Assembly (NCBI GenBank): GCA_946479985.1
Contig: CAMLIF010000119.1
Span: 1 to 11,813, forward strand
DNA length: 11,813 nucleotides
Origin: an uncultured Flavobacteriales bacterium
Lineage (GTDB): Bacteria; Bacteroidota; Bacteroidia; Flavobacteriales; Crocinitomicaceae
Reading direction: 5' to 3'
Of the stretch, positions 1-7,702 are shown one piece after another. The notes beneath the pieces are model-generated. The model ran no database searches and was not told the DNA's origin. It was given only the letters and a program-made list of their open reading frames with translations. Numbering within the stretch: position 1 is the stretch's first letter; each line of letters opens with the position of its first letter. The translations under genes and the position numbers were made by a program.

Positions 1-1
1 T

Positions 2-292
2 AAGATATTAGCTATGCCGGATCGTTGTCCAATCTGCAATCAGGATTTCGAGATTGAACCGGGGTTTTATTTGGGAGCACTATGGGTAAGCTTCCCGATA
101 GTTGTTGTTATTTTCCTGATCGCCCTATCTCCGCTTTTGTTTTTTCCAAAGTTGTTAACCTTTTTTTTTACTCTAGCAGTAATAGTTATGTTTTCCTTAC
201 AGCCAATTATTATGCGCTTGGGGAGAGCGATCTGGATCAATATATTCGTGCATTACGACCCAAACGTCTCTAAAATGAATAAACTGAAATAA
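2..292 (+). CDS. DUF983 family small membrane protein, 5' end cut by window
   Basis: This is the C-terminal part of a DUF983 protein, a family of unknown function common in Bacteroidota and Alphaproteobacteria. The frame is open to the left edge (codons for K-I-L-A precede the ATG at 14), so the ATG at 14 is probably an internal Met and the true start lies outside. The family signature is visible: a CPxC pair (C5 and C8 counted from that Met), then D-F-E-I-E-P-G-F-Y-L-G-A. Two hydrophobic stretches follow, about residues 20-44 and 47-66, which should be membrane-spanning. The first CPxC pair usually seen in this family would lie in the missing part. The next gene starts 12 bases downstream on the same strand, so the two are probably co-transcribed. 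The family call is confident, but no biochemical role can be given. Confidence 0.85.
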   Translation, partial: KILAMPDRCPICNQDFEIEPGFYLGALWVSFPIVVVIFLIALSPLLFFPKLLTFFFTLAVIVMFSLQPIIMRLGRAIWINIFVHYDPNVSKMNKLK

Positions 293-304
293 AAGATAAA
301 TCAA

Positions 305-1573
305 ATGAATATAATTGAAAAAATAAAAAACCGTCTTGGTCCATTGGGAGACCATGCACATTATGCACATGGTTATTACACTTATCCACAACTAGAAGGT
401 GAAATAGGTAATAGAATGACTTTTAATGGAAAAGAAAAATTGGTTTGGAGTCTCAACAATTATTTGGGTTTAGCCAATCATCCCGAAGTAAGAGAAGCGG
501 ATAGTGAAGGAACCAGATTGTATGGACTTGCCTATCCGATGGGGGCGCGTATGATGAGTGGAAACAGTAAATTACATGAGGAATTTGAAAAACAAATAGC
601 AGAATATGTTCAGAAGGAGGATGCTTTTTTATTGAATTATGGATATCAGGGTATGTTATCAATAATCGATAGCCTTGTTGATCGACATGACGTGATTGTA
701 TATGATGCTGAATCACACGCATGTATTATTGATGGTATGAGATTGCATCAGGGAAAACGATTTGTATTTAAACATAATGATATTGATGATTGTAAAAAGC
801 AATTAGAGCGTGCAAGAAATGTTGCAACTCAAACCAAAGGTGCTATTTTGGTTATTACGGAAGGTGTGTTTGGAATGCGTGGTGACCAGGGTAAGCTGAA
901 AGAAATTGCTGCGCTCAAAAAACAATTCGAATTCACGTTATTAGTTGATGACGCTCATGGTATAGGTTGCATGGGTAAAACGGGAGCGGGAACAGGAGAA
1001 GAACAAGGAGTTCAAAATGATATTGATTTTTACTTTGGAACTTTTGCAAAATCATTTGCCGGTATTGGTGCTTTTGTAGCAAGTACCAAAGAAGCAATAT
1101 TGTTCCTGAAATATAATATGCGCTCTCAGATATACGCCAAGGCATTGCCAATGCCCATGGTTTATGGAGCATTAAAACGATTAGAGTTAATGCGTACAAA
1201 ACAGGAATTGCGAGAGAAGCTTTGGGAAATCACTAATGCTTTACAAAATGGGTTAAAGGATGCAGGTTTTGATATTGGGAATACTAATTCACCGGTAACT
1301 CCCGTCTATTTGAATGGAAGCATCGCTGAAGCAACTGCTTTGGTTCGGGATTTGCGTGAAAACTATCAGGTGTTTTGTTCAATGGTGGTATACCCTGTAG
1401 TTCCTAAAGGAATGATAATTTTAAGACTTATTCCTACTGCAGTCCACACCATCGGTGATGTGGAAAGAACTATTGAGGTATTCAAAGAAATTAGGACAAA
1501 TCTTGAGAAAGGTAAGTATCAGCAAATCCAGGAAATGTCAGTTGAAAGTGTCGAATCGGCGAAGAAAATTTAA
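305..1573 (+). CDS. PLP-dependent alpha-oxoamine synthase family protein (AONS / serine palmitoyltransferase-like)
   Basis: This is a fold-type I PLP enzyme of the alpha-oxoamine synthase family, whose members condense an amino acid with an acyl-CoA or acyl-ACP and release CO2. Visible landmarks are NNYLGLANHP (51-60), the glycine-rich GARMMSGNSKLHEEFE (80-95), the PLP-stacking His138 in DAESHACIIDG, the cofactor-binding D215 and H218 in VDDAHGIG, and the Schiff-base lysine K249 in GTFAKSF. The length of 422 aa is slightly above the usual 390-400 because of a polar C-terminal tail (about 400-422). The substrate cannot be read from the sequence. The Bacteroidota context and SPT-like stretches such as FKHND suggest serine (sphingolipid) or cysteate (sulfonolipid/capnine) rather than biotin synthesis, and 2-amino-3-ketobutyrate CoA ligase is another possibility. 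No other bio gene is adjacent. The gene follows the DUF983 gene by 12 bases, so an operon is likely. Fold and mechanism are certain; the exact reaction is not. Confidence 0.88.
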   Translation: MNIIEKIKNRLGPLGDHAHYAHGYYTYPQLEGEIGNRMTFNGKEKLVWSLNNYLGLANHPEVREADSEGTRLYGLAYPMGARMMSGNSKLHEEFEKQIAEYVQKEDAFLLNYGYQGMLSIIDSLVDRHDVIVYDAESHACIIDGMRLHQGKRFVFKHNDIDDCKKQLERARNVATQTKGAILVITEGVFGMRGDQGKLKEIAALKKQFEFTLLVDDAHGIGCMGKTGAGTGEEQGVQNDIDFYFGTFAKSFAGIGAFVASTKEAILFLKYNMRSQIYAKALPMPMVYGALKRLELMRTKQELREKLWEITNALQNGLKDAGFDIGNTNSPVTPVYLNGSIAEATALVRDLRENYQVFCSMVVYPVVPKGMIILRLIPTAVHTIGDVERTIEVFKEIRTNLEKGKYQQIQEMSVESVESAKKI

Positions 1574-1595
1574 TTTACGAATCGGGTTTATATTA

Positions 1596-1618
1596 TTGGT
1601 CATCAGCTGAATGACCAG
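1596..1618 (+). other. Hairpin downstream of the oxoamine synthase gene
   Basis: TGGTCAT and ATGACCA form a perfect 7-bp stem (plus an outer T-G pair) around the 7-base loop CAGCTGA. It begins 22 bases after the stop codon. There is no T-run behind it, so it is not a textbook intrinsic terminator. It could stabilise the transcript end or be a weak terminator. Confidence 0.4.
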
Positions 1619-1686
1619 ATTAATAAGAAGTGTTATCGGTTCATTGGAGTTTAGATGAGTAGATAGATGAATGATTAAAAAAGATT

Positions 1687-2280
1687 ATGGAAGATCATGA
1701 AATATATAGTTTCACAGAAAGTGATTCAGAATTTGATAAAATATATCCAATTCGTTTCCAGAAAATTTCAAAAGTCCATTGGACTCCGGTCGAAGTAATA
1801 AAAACCGCAATAAACTGGTTAGAAGTAAACAATGCAAAAAAAATTTTAGACATTGGTTCAGGTGTCGGGAAATTTTGTATTACAGGATCAATCTTATCAA
1901 AAATTGCATTTGTAGGGGTTGAAAAAAGAAAGAATCTTTTCCTTCAATCTAAGAAAACAGCTTCTTTTTTTAAAAGAAAAAATGTCTCATTTATCAACGA
2001 TAACATTACAAACATTAATTTTCAGGAGTTTGATGCCTTTTATTATTTTAATCCCTTTTGTGAACAAATTGCATATTCCGGTTGGATTGATCAAAAACTA
2101 GATTTTTCAGAAGAAAAATATAAATGCTATGAAAATTATGTAATTGAACAACTATCTACGATGCCGATTGGAACGAAAGTGATAACTTACTGTTCCGATG
2201 ACCTTGTATTACCCGGTTCGTATAGTCTTAGAAACATAATGTTTAATGGTCAGCTTTTACTATGGATTAAACAAAAATAA
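1687..2280 (+). CDS. Class I SAM-dependent methyltransferase, uncharacterised Bacteroidota family
   Basis: This is a 197-aa Rossmann-fold methyltransferase. Motif I is LDIGSGVGKF (54-63), which binds S-adenosylmethionine. The acidic end of strand 2 is E79 in GVEKRK, and the motif-IV-like segment is DAFYYFNPF (116-124). The N-terminal HWTP (31-34) followed by a helix, and the FNPF-E arrangement, match a family of small Bacteroidota methyltransferases that I recall as unannotated in function. The GSGVG...GVE layout also recalls Dot1-type enzymes, but that similarity is weak. No target-recognition domain, signal peptide or membrane segment is present, so a cytoplasmic small-molecule or protein substrate is likely. 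The start is the first ATG after an in-frame stop at 1672-1674. The gene is distinctly A+T-rich (row 1921-1980 has 14 G+C of 60), unlike the helicase genes further right. The 113-base gap to the upstream gene leaves co-transcription open. Confidence 0.78.
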   Translation: MEDHEIYSFTESDSEFDKIYPIRFQKISKVHWTPVEVIKTAINWLEVNNAKKILDIGSGVGKFCITGSILSKIAFVGVEKRKNLFLQSKKTASFFKRKNVSFINDNITNINFQEFDAFYYFNPFCEQIAYSGWIDQKLDFSEEKYKCYENYVIEQLSTMPIGTKVITYCSDDLVLPGSYSLRNIMFNGQLLLWIKQK

Positions 2281-2529
2281 AACCAGCAATCAAGTTTTGA
2301 AGTAACAAAACATGAGTCATTTTTAATGTAAAACCAGTGTTTTGTGATTGGTTTTCCACGTACAATCTTCTCCTTTGGAGAGGGATTGAGGGAATGACTG
2401 AGCAAATATTAGTTAAACAGTATCTAATGACAAACGCCGTTCGTCAGAATACTAAGCGCAATATCCCTTTTTCCGGGCTTTATTCGTTGTTCATGCCGAT
2501 CTTTACAGAGTTATTCATACAAACCCACA
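2281..2529. other. Intergenic region before the desaturase
   Basis: This gap of 249 bases probably holds the desaturase promoter, but I could not find a convincing Bacteroidota promoter (TTG, 17-19 bases, TAnnTTTG). The only clear structure is the hairpin at 2367-2383, listed separately. A 67-codon open frame crosses it from 2337 and runs into the desaturase start. It resembles no protein I know. Confidence 0.4.
2367..2393. repeat. REP-like hairpin element (CTCCTTTGGAG core)
   Basis: CTTCTCC and GGAGAGG form a 7-bp stem (one wobble pair) around a TTT loop, followed by the purine-rich tail GATTGAGGGA. The sequence closely resembles an intergenic motif I recall as very frequent in Bacteroidota genomes (CTCCTTTGGAG followed by a G-rich tail). 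Only one copy is in this window, so calling it a repeat is inference. Confidence 0.4.
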
Positions 2530-3618
2530 ATGAACGGTAAAACTGTAAGATTTAATGCAAATTCCAATAAGGAATTTCAATCAGAATTAAGAAAGAGAGT
2601 TGACTCTTATTTCAAAGACAACAACATCAGTAAGAACGGAAACTGGAAGCTTTACTTAAAGACTTTCGTGATGTTTTCGGCTTATATAACACCATTTTTG
2701 TTAATCACTTTCAATGTTTTCGACTCAAAATTGAGCTGGTTCATCTTGTCAATCCTTATGGGATTTGGTATGGCCGGGATCGGAATGAGTGTGATGCATG
2801 ATGCAAATCATGGTAGTTATAGTAAAAACGACAAATTGAACCGGATCATGGGATTTTTCTCCCTTGCATTCCTGGCTGGAAATTCACAAAACTGGAAAAC
2901 CCAGCACAATGTGATTCACCACACGTATACAAACGTTCACGAATTAGACGAGGATATTGCCCCGATCGGAGTATTGCGTTTTGAACCGCATTCGGATAAA
3001 AAATGGATTCACAAACTGCAGTTTATCTACGCATGGTTCTTCTACGGACTAATGACTTTGATGTGGAGTACGGTAAAAGACTTTAAGCAGTTGATCCGTT
3101 ACAACAAAGAAGGTCACGTGAAAGCCGCGGGAAAAACTTTCGGTAAAGAGCTTATTATCATCATTCTTTCCAAGGTTGTTTATTACAGCTACATGCTGAT
3201 CCCGTACTTCCTTATTCCGGAAATGACCTTATTAAACTGGGTAATAGGTTTTGTTACGATGCATTTTGTTGCAGGGCTTACATTGGCAATTATTTTCCAA
3301 TTGGCACACGTAACTGATGAGAATGAGTTCCCGATGCCACATAATGGTGAATTGGAGCACAATTTCGTAGTTCACCAGTTAAGTACAACTATGAATTTCG
3401 CAACGAATAACCCGGTTATGTCTTATGTAGTTGGTGGATTGAATTTTCAGGTAGAACATCACCTGTTTCCGAATGTATCACACATTCACTACCCGAAGAT
3501 CTCGAAAATTGTTCAGGCGACAGCGGCAGAATACAATATGCCTTACCATACAGGTAAATCATTTTGGGCAGCGCTATCTGCACATACTAAGATGTTGTAT
3601 ACATTAGGCAGAGTCTAA
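2530..3618 (+). CDS. Membrane fatty acid (acyl-CoA/acyl-lipid) desaturase
   Basis: This is a di-iron integral-membrane desaturase that puts a cis double bond into a fatty acyl chain using O2 and electrons from a ferredoxin or cytochrome partner. All three histidine boxes are present: H90-DAN-H94, H126-NVI-HH (130-131) and Q307-VE-HH (310-311), with an additional conserved-looking His at 260. The QxxHH third box is typical of the delta-6/front-end-like and related bacterial acyl-CoA desaturases. There is no fused cytochrome b5 domain. Hydrophobic segments lie at about 44-64, 68-88, 105-117, 163-180, 207-229 and 235-258, which fits the usual four-helix membrane core with peripheral hydrophobic parts. 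The length of 362 aa is normal for the family. The start MNGKTVRFN is supported by the family's typical N-terminus. The gene appears to be the last of its unit, with an intrinsic terminator about 50 bases downstream. Regioselectivity cannot be deduced. Confidence 0.92.
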   Translation: MNGKTVRFNANSNKEFQSELRKRVDSYFKDNNISKNGNWKLYLKTFVMFSAYITPFLLITFNVFDSKLSWFILSILMGFGMAGIGMSVMHDANHGSYSKNDKLNRIMGFFSLAFLAGNSQNWKTQHNVIHHTYTNVHELDEDIAPIGVLRFEPHSDKKWIHKLQFIYAWFFYGLMTLMWSTVKDFKQLIRYNKEGHVKAAGKTFGKELIIIILSKVVYYSYMLIPYFLIPEMTLLNWVIGFVTMHFVAGLTLAIIFQLAHVTDENEFPMPHNGELEHNFVVHQLSTTMNFATNNPVMSYVVGGLNFQVEHHLFPNVSHIHYPKISKIVQATAAEYNMPYHTGKSFWAALSAHTKMLYTLGRV

Positions 3619-3669
3619 AAAGTAACGAGTGACTAATTACGAATGTAATTGGTTCTGAAATATTGAAAG

Positions 3670-3700
3670 GCCTTTCCGCTGCGGTGGAGAGGCTTTTTTT
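3670..3700 (+). terminator. Rho-independent terminator of the desaturase gene
   Basis: GCCTTTCCGC pairs with GGTGGAGAGGC in a 10-bp stem (two G-T pairs) with a TGCG loop at 3680-3683, followed at once by seven T (3694-3700). It sits 51 bases past the desaturase stop. The reverse strand lacks a comparable T-run, so it acts mainly on + strand transcripts. Confidence 0.9.
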
Positions 3701-3731
3701 ATTGCCCTATAGTGGGATGCGGGTGATAATA

Positions 3732-3753
3732 TTGTGCATCCACCGATGCACAA
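3732..3753. repeat. Perfect 9-bp inverted repeat (TTGTGCATC / GATGCACAA)
   Basis: TTGTGCATC and GATGCACAA form a perfect 9-bp stem around a CACC loop. It lies in the gap between the convergent desaturase and helicase genes. It has no adjoining T-run in either direction, so it is not a classical terminator. It may be a transcript-end structure, a protein-binding palindrome or part of a REP-like element together with the next hairpin. Confidence 0.55.
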
Positions 3754-3772
3754 ATTTCGTGCTCGCTAACCT

Positions 3773-3796
3773 GTCTGCCTGAGCATACAGGCAGGC
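3773..3796. repeat. REP-like G+C-rich stem-loop
   Basis: GTCTGCCTG and CAGGCAGGC form a 9-bp stem (one wobble pair) around the loop AGCATA. An alternative register pairs CCTGTCTG with CAGGCAGG. The CCTGCCTG-type palindrome resembles intergenic repeats I recall from Bacteroidota genomes. The location between two convergent 3' ends is typical for such elements. Confidence 0.45.
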
Positions 3797-3871
3797 GCTG
3801 CGCAAATGAAGAAGTGTTATAGAGTTAATTCATGGGAAAGCAACTCACTTCAGGACAAAACATTTTAGATA

Positions 3872-6800
3872 CTAGCCCAGCAACTCCAGTAAATCGGTTT
3901 TATTCAATGCCTTCAGCATGCTGGTATCGGTGTGAATGAGATCATCAGCCAGTTCTTTCTTGCGGGCCTGCAGTTCACGGATCTTTTCTTCAATAGTATC
4001 GGGCGTTATTAAACGAACTGCAACTACGTGTTTGTCCTGCCCGATTCTGTAAGCCCGGTCAATTGCCTGGTTTTCCACTGCCGGATTCCACCAGGGATCT
4101 ACAAGGAACACATAGTCTGCTCTTGTAAGGTTCAATCCTGTTCCGCCGGCTTTTAAACTGATCAGGAAAACGCGTGTTTCGTCGTCGTTCTGAAACTGAT
4201 CAACCTGCCCCTGGCGATCATTTGTTTTCCCGGTTAAATACGCAGTCTTGATTCCTGCCAGGTCCAGTCGTTCCTTAATCAGGTCGAGCATAGTTACAAA
4301 CTGAGAGAAAACCAGCATTTTATGCTCGCCTTTCTTCTCTTCGATCTGACTTACCAGCTCATCTATCTTCGCCGATTCACTTCCGTAATATTCTTCGTCG
4401 CTTAACGTTGCAGGCGAATTACAGATCTGGCGCAATTTGATCATGCCTTGTAAAATGTGCATCGATTCACGGTTCAGCTCTTCGTTGCTCTTGTCTTTCA
4501 GAAACTGCTGGAATTCCTTTTTATAGGTTTCATAGATCCGTTTCTGCTCGGTTCCCATTTCGCAGTAAAGGACCATTTCCGTTTTCTCCGGGAGTTCTTT
4601 CGCGACCTGTTTCTTGGTTCTGCGCAATACAAACGGATGAATTTTCCGCTGCAGTTCTTTGGCTCGTGCCGTGTCCTGGAAACGATCAATAGGAGTGGAG
4701 TACAAATCGGCAAAGTGCTTGGCTGTTCCAAAGATTCCCGGCATGGCGAACGATAACTGGGCGTACAGATCGAAGGTGTTGTTCTCGATCGGTGTTCCCG
4801 TAAGAACCAGGCGCTGTCTTCCGTTTAACAGGCGAACAGATTTGTAGCGTTTCGAAGTCGGGTTCTTGATGGCCTGCGATTCATCGAGCACAATGCAGTT
4901 GAATGTTTCTTTCCGCAGCACTTCAATGTCGGAAAGTACCGTTCCGTAAGTTGTAAGAATGATATTGAATTTCCCGAAGGGTGTTTTCACATTTCTGTTG
5001 GTTCCGTACCATTCGAAATAGGTGAGATGCGGTGCAAATTTCTTCAATTCTTCTTTCCAGTTGAAAAGCAGCGATTTCGGAAGAACGATGAGGTTTGGTG
5101 CCGTATTTCCTTTTTCGATCTGCTGCATCAGGTAGGCAATGACCTGGATCGTTTTCCCCAATCCCATATCATCGGCCAGACAGCCGCCAAAGCCGAATTC
5201 ATCTAGGAAATTTAACCAGTTTAATCCTTCTTTCTGGTAATCGCGCAATGTTGCTTTGAGCTTTTTAGGGACTTTGGTTTGCGAAATAGAATGGAAATTC
5301 GCCAGTTTATTCTGGTAAGCCTGTAATTCAAAACGAATAGGCTCATCAATCACTTCGTCTTTGAATAATTCGTCGATTAACTGGAAGTTGCTTTTGTGTA
5401 CACGCAGATGATCACCGTTAACTTCGGCAGTACGGAAGAAACTTGCCATTTTATTGATCCATTCGTCGGGAAGAATTCCATGCGTTCCGTCGCCTAATTT
5501 AACGTAGCGCGTTTTGTTCAAAACTGCTTTCTGAATATCAGCCAAACGCGCTTCCTGGTTTCCGAATTTCACATTTGCGTGTACATCGAACCAATCAATG
5601 CCGGAGATAATTCCCGTTGAAATGGATGATTTATTCGGATTGTACCTGTTTTTCGACAATTGGGCAAAGCCAAGAATCTCAATGTCTTCGGAACGCAGTT
5701 TTTCAAACGCATCGAGGAACCAGCCGTTTTCCAAAAACTCGCTTCGATGGAGGAAATAAAAATCCTGGTGTGTCTCATCTGAGAAATCCGGATGCAATGA
5801 TCTCAGTAAGCGGATAAATCCCTGTTCCGCCCAGGTATTTCGCTCGGCAATGGCTTTTTCACCCGTGGGAAGCTCGAGGAACAACGAACGTTTGGAAAGG
5901 ATCGGGAATTCCACATCGCCGTATAACATAACCGGGGTCAGCAAAATGTAATCTTCCGATTCGGATAAATAGAGCATTTTTTCGCTTCGTTCTAAAATCC
6001 CGTTGTCTTTCAATTCCTTTTTATCTGCCTTGCGAATGAAGCTGTAATTCACGGACACCGATCGTTCCAGTTTATCCAAAAATGCTTCCCTGAATCCTTC
6101 GAACTGATCTTTGTGGATGAACAACTGGTTATTATTCTTCGTTAAGAAATGATGCATTTGAATGGCCACCGTGCTGTCGAATAAATAGAATTTCTGGCCG
6201 TAGCGTACAAAGATCTGGTGCATCAGTTTAAACGATCCCGAACTCAGATTCCGGTTATCGAATTCAAATTTTCCGCTCAGCACGTAAAACTCGCCGTCTT
6301 CAACAATACTCAAAACCACGTTGGGCTGCACAACTACCAGGTCGAAAGCCGTCAGCTTGCTTGGAGTGATTTTCCCGCCGTCATCGTCGAAATAATAGAA
6401 ATCGAAATTATGCGGATTTTCTTTGATCTTCTTAACCAGTTTGATCTTTTGCGAAAGCTGGTCGAAGCTCAATTCTTTGGCGCTTACATGCGACCATTCG
6501 ATCAACGCGCGGGCAAAATCGAATTCGGCCTTGGTTTCAGCTTTATCGTATAGTTCTGATGTGGAAACCGGTTCTATCGGCGATTTCAATTCACCACCTT
6601 TTGTCATTTTAGCCGACCGCAATTCAATGGTAAACTGTCCGTAATAGCGGTTGTAGTTCATGATCACGATCTGCTTCTTCTCCGTCAGTTTATTCTCCCA
6701 TGGCAAGGCGGAAGTTTCATTAATGGAGTTAGCGAGCTGAACCAGTTTTTCGGCCGAGAACTTCATCAGGTTGATCTTGGACCGAATGTGAACGCGGTCT

Positions 6801-7561
6801 TTTTCAAAATCAAAAGTGAACAATTTTTCCAGGTCGTGGGAAGAATTCACCAGTCCGTATTCTTTTGCTCCCTGTTCCAGTTTTTCTGCTCTTTTTTCCA
6901 GGTCGAACGCCAGCTGAAACGCTTCATCTTCGCGCCGGTGATTGAGAACTGCCGTTAAATGCTCGCACAGGATTTTCGGGTTATCGTCGCACGAGCATTT
7001 CATGTAGAATCCGTCGGTCTTCTGGCGGAACTGCACTTCAAAAGACGTGAACTGAAAATTGAACTGAGCTATGAGGTAATTCTTGTCGCTTGTTCCTGAA
7101 ATAAAACGATAATAATAATCCGAAAAATATTTATCGGCCGAAGGAACCAGCTGTAAGTCCTGAATATCGTTGTAAGTAAGGTCGAGAATATTCTTCTCCG
7201 GGTAATGCCAGTAAGTACCTTTTCCGGGAAGTTTTACTTTTTCCAGGACCGAATTTGAGTGAAATGATGCATACACTTCCAGGTCCATTTCCGCGATCAC
7301 TTTGATGATGTGTTTGCAAACACCACCCTGGTTATAGGGGCAAGTACACGCTGCTTCGTCCACTTTATTCTCATCGAATAAAATGCTTATGCTATACACT
7401 TCTGTTCCTTTAACCAATGCTTCAATAACGTATGCCGCTTCAGACTCAATCACTTCCGACTTCAGAACTTTTACAAAATCAGCCCGCCGCGATGGTTCCG
7501 GAAGGGCGTTCTTTGCCAGGAAATTGCGAAACGGCTGAAAGAGAATTCTGGAACTGATCAT
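3872..7561 (-). CDS. SNF2-family DEAD/DEAH-box helicase with two N-terminal SWIM-type zinc motifs
   Basis: This is a bacterial SNF2 ATPase, a double-stranded-DNA translocase that probably remodels protein-DNA complexes. The frame is open to an ATG at 7612. I prefer the ATG at 7561, which gives MISSRILFQP, because the 17 extra residues are a hydrophobic stretch out of place in a DNA enzyme. Residue numbers here count from 7612. A SWIM motif lies at C89-x-C91-x7-C99-x-H101, and a second motif of identical spacing at C206-x-C208-x7-C216-x-H218. The region 230-700 is long and unassigned, and an LGDGTHGILPDEW segment (706-718) is typical of bacterial SNF2 proteins. The motor has Walker A DDMGLGKT (814-821), motif II DESQ (910-913, a variant of DEAQ/DEAH), motif III LTGTP (937-941), KAGGTGLNLT (1154-1163) and DRAYRIGQ (1185-1192). 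It stands alone between a convergent gene and a terminator, so it has its own promoter. Partners are unknown. Confidence 0.92.
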   Translation of the reverse strand: MISSRILFQPFRNFLAKNALPEPSRRADFVKVLKSEVIESEAAYVIEALVKGTEVYSISILFDENKVDEAACTCPYNQGGVCKHIIKVIAEMDLEVYASFHSNSVLEKVKLPGKGTYWHYPEKNILDLTYNDIQDLQLVPSADKYFSDYYYRFISGTSDKNYLIAQFNFQFTSFEVQFRQKTDGFYMKCSCDDNPKILCEHLTAVLNHRREDEAFQLAFDLEKRAEKLEQGAKEYGLVNSSHDLEKLFTFDFEKDRVHIRSKINLMKFSAEKLVQLANSINETSALPWENKLTEKKQIVIMNYNRYYGQFTIELRSAKMTKGGELKSPIEPVSTSELYDKAETKAEFDFARALIEWSHVSAKELSFDQLSQKIKLVKKIKENPHNFDFYYFDDDGGKITPSKLTAFDLVVVQPNVVLSIVEDGEFYVLSGKFEFDNRNLSSGSFKLMHQIFVRYGQKFYLFDSTVAIQMHHFLTKNNNQLFIHKDQFEGFREAFLDKLERSVSVNYSFIRKADKKELKDNGILERSEKMLYLSESEDYILLTPVMLYGDVEFPILSKRSLFLELPTGEKAIAERNTWAEQGFIRLLRSLHPDFSDETHQDFYFLHRSEFLENGWFLDAFEKLRSEDIEILGFAQLSKNRYNPNKSSISTGIISGIDWFDVHANVKFGNQEARLADIQKAVLNKTRYVKLGDGTHGILPDEWINKMASFFRTAEVNGDHLRVHKSNFQLIDELFKDEVIDEPIRFELQAYQNKLANFHSISQTKVPKKLKATLRDYQKEGLNWLNFLDEFGFGGCLADDMGLGKTIQVIAYLMQQIEKGNTAPNLIVLPKSLLFNWKEELKKFAPHLTYFEWYGTNRNVKTPFGKFNIILTTYGTVLSDIEVLRKETFNCIVLDESQAIKNPTSKRYKSVRLLNGRQRLVLTGTPIENNTFDLYAQLSFAMPGIFGTAKHFADLYSTPIDRFQDTARAKELQRKIHPFVLRRTKKQVAKELPEKTEMVLYCEMGTEQKRIYETYKKEFQQFLKDKSNEELNRESMHILQGMIKLRQICNSPATLSDEEYYGSESAKIDELVSQIEEKKGEHKMLVFSQFVTMLDLIKERLDLAGIKTAYLTGKTNDRQGQVDQFQNDDETRVFLISLKAGGTGLNLTRADYVFLVDPWWNPAVENQAIDRAYRIGQDKHVVAVRLITPDTIEEKIRELQARKKELADDLIHTDTSMLKALNKTDLLELLG

Positions 7562-7649
7562 TAATTGGATTGTTTGGGAGTATGAAGGTAAGTATATAAT
7601 TAGGAATTGCACCGCCGACTTCGATACAAATCCGCCGGGTACAATACTG

Positions 7650-7679
7650 AAAAAACCTCACCCGAATAAACGAATGAGA
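7650..7679 (-). terminator. Rho-independent terminator of the PLD-helicase gene
   Basis: Read on the - strand, CTCATTCG pairs with CGGGTGAG (8 bp, two G-T pairs, one more wobble pair outside) around the loop TTTATT, followed by G and six T (7655-7650). It lies 24 bases past the stop codon of the 1118-aa helicase gene. It separates that gene from the SWIM-SNF2 gene, whose promoter must therefore lie between about 7562 and 7650. I see no convincing TAnnTTTG box there. Confidence 0.75.
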
Positions 7680-7702
7680 CTCTTTGTTCAAGGGAGGGAC
7701 GC

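Noticed and set aside
2337..2540. Open frame of 67 codons upstream of the desaturase
   Set aside because: It overlaps a REP-like hairpin and the desaturase start, has no recognisable protein character and no supporting start signal.
6218..6553. Open frame of 111 codons on the + strand
   Set aside because: It is antisense to the SWIM-SNF2 gene and has no recognisable motif.
7562..7612. 17-residue N-terminal extension of the SWIM-SNF2 protein
   Set aside because: It is hydrophobic and unlike a DNA-enzyme N-terminus. The next Met gives a more typical start, though without a ribosome-binding site to decide.
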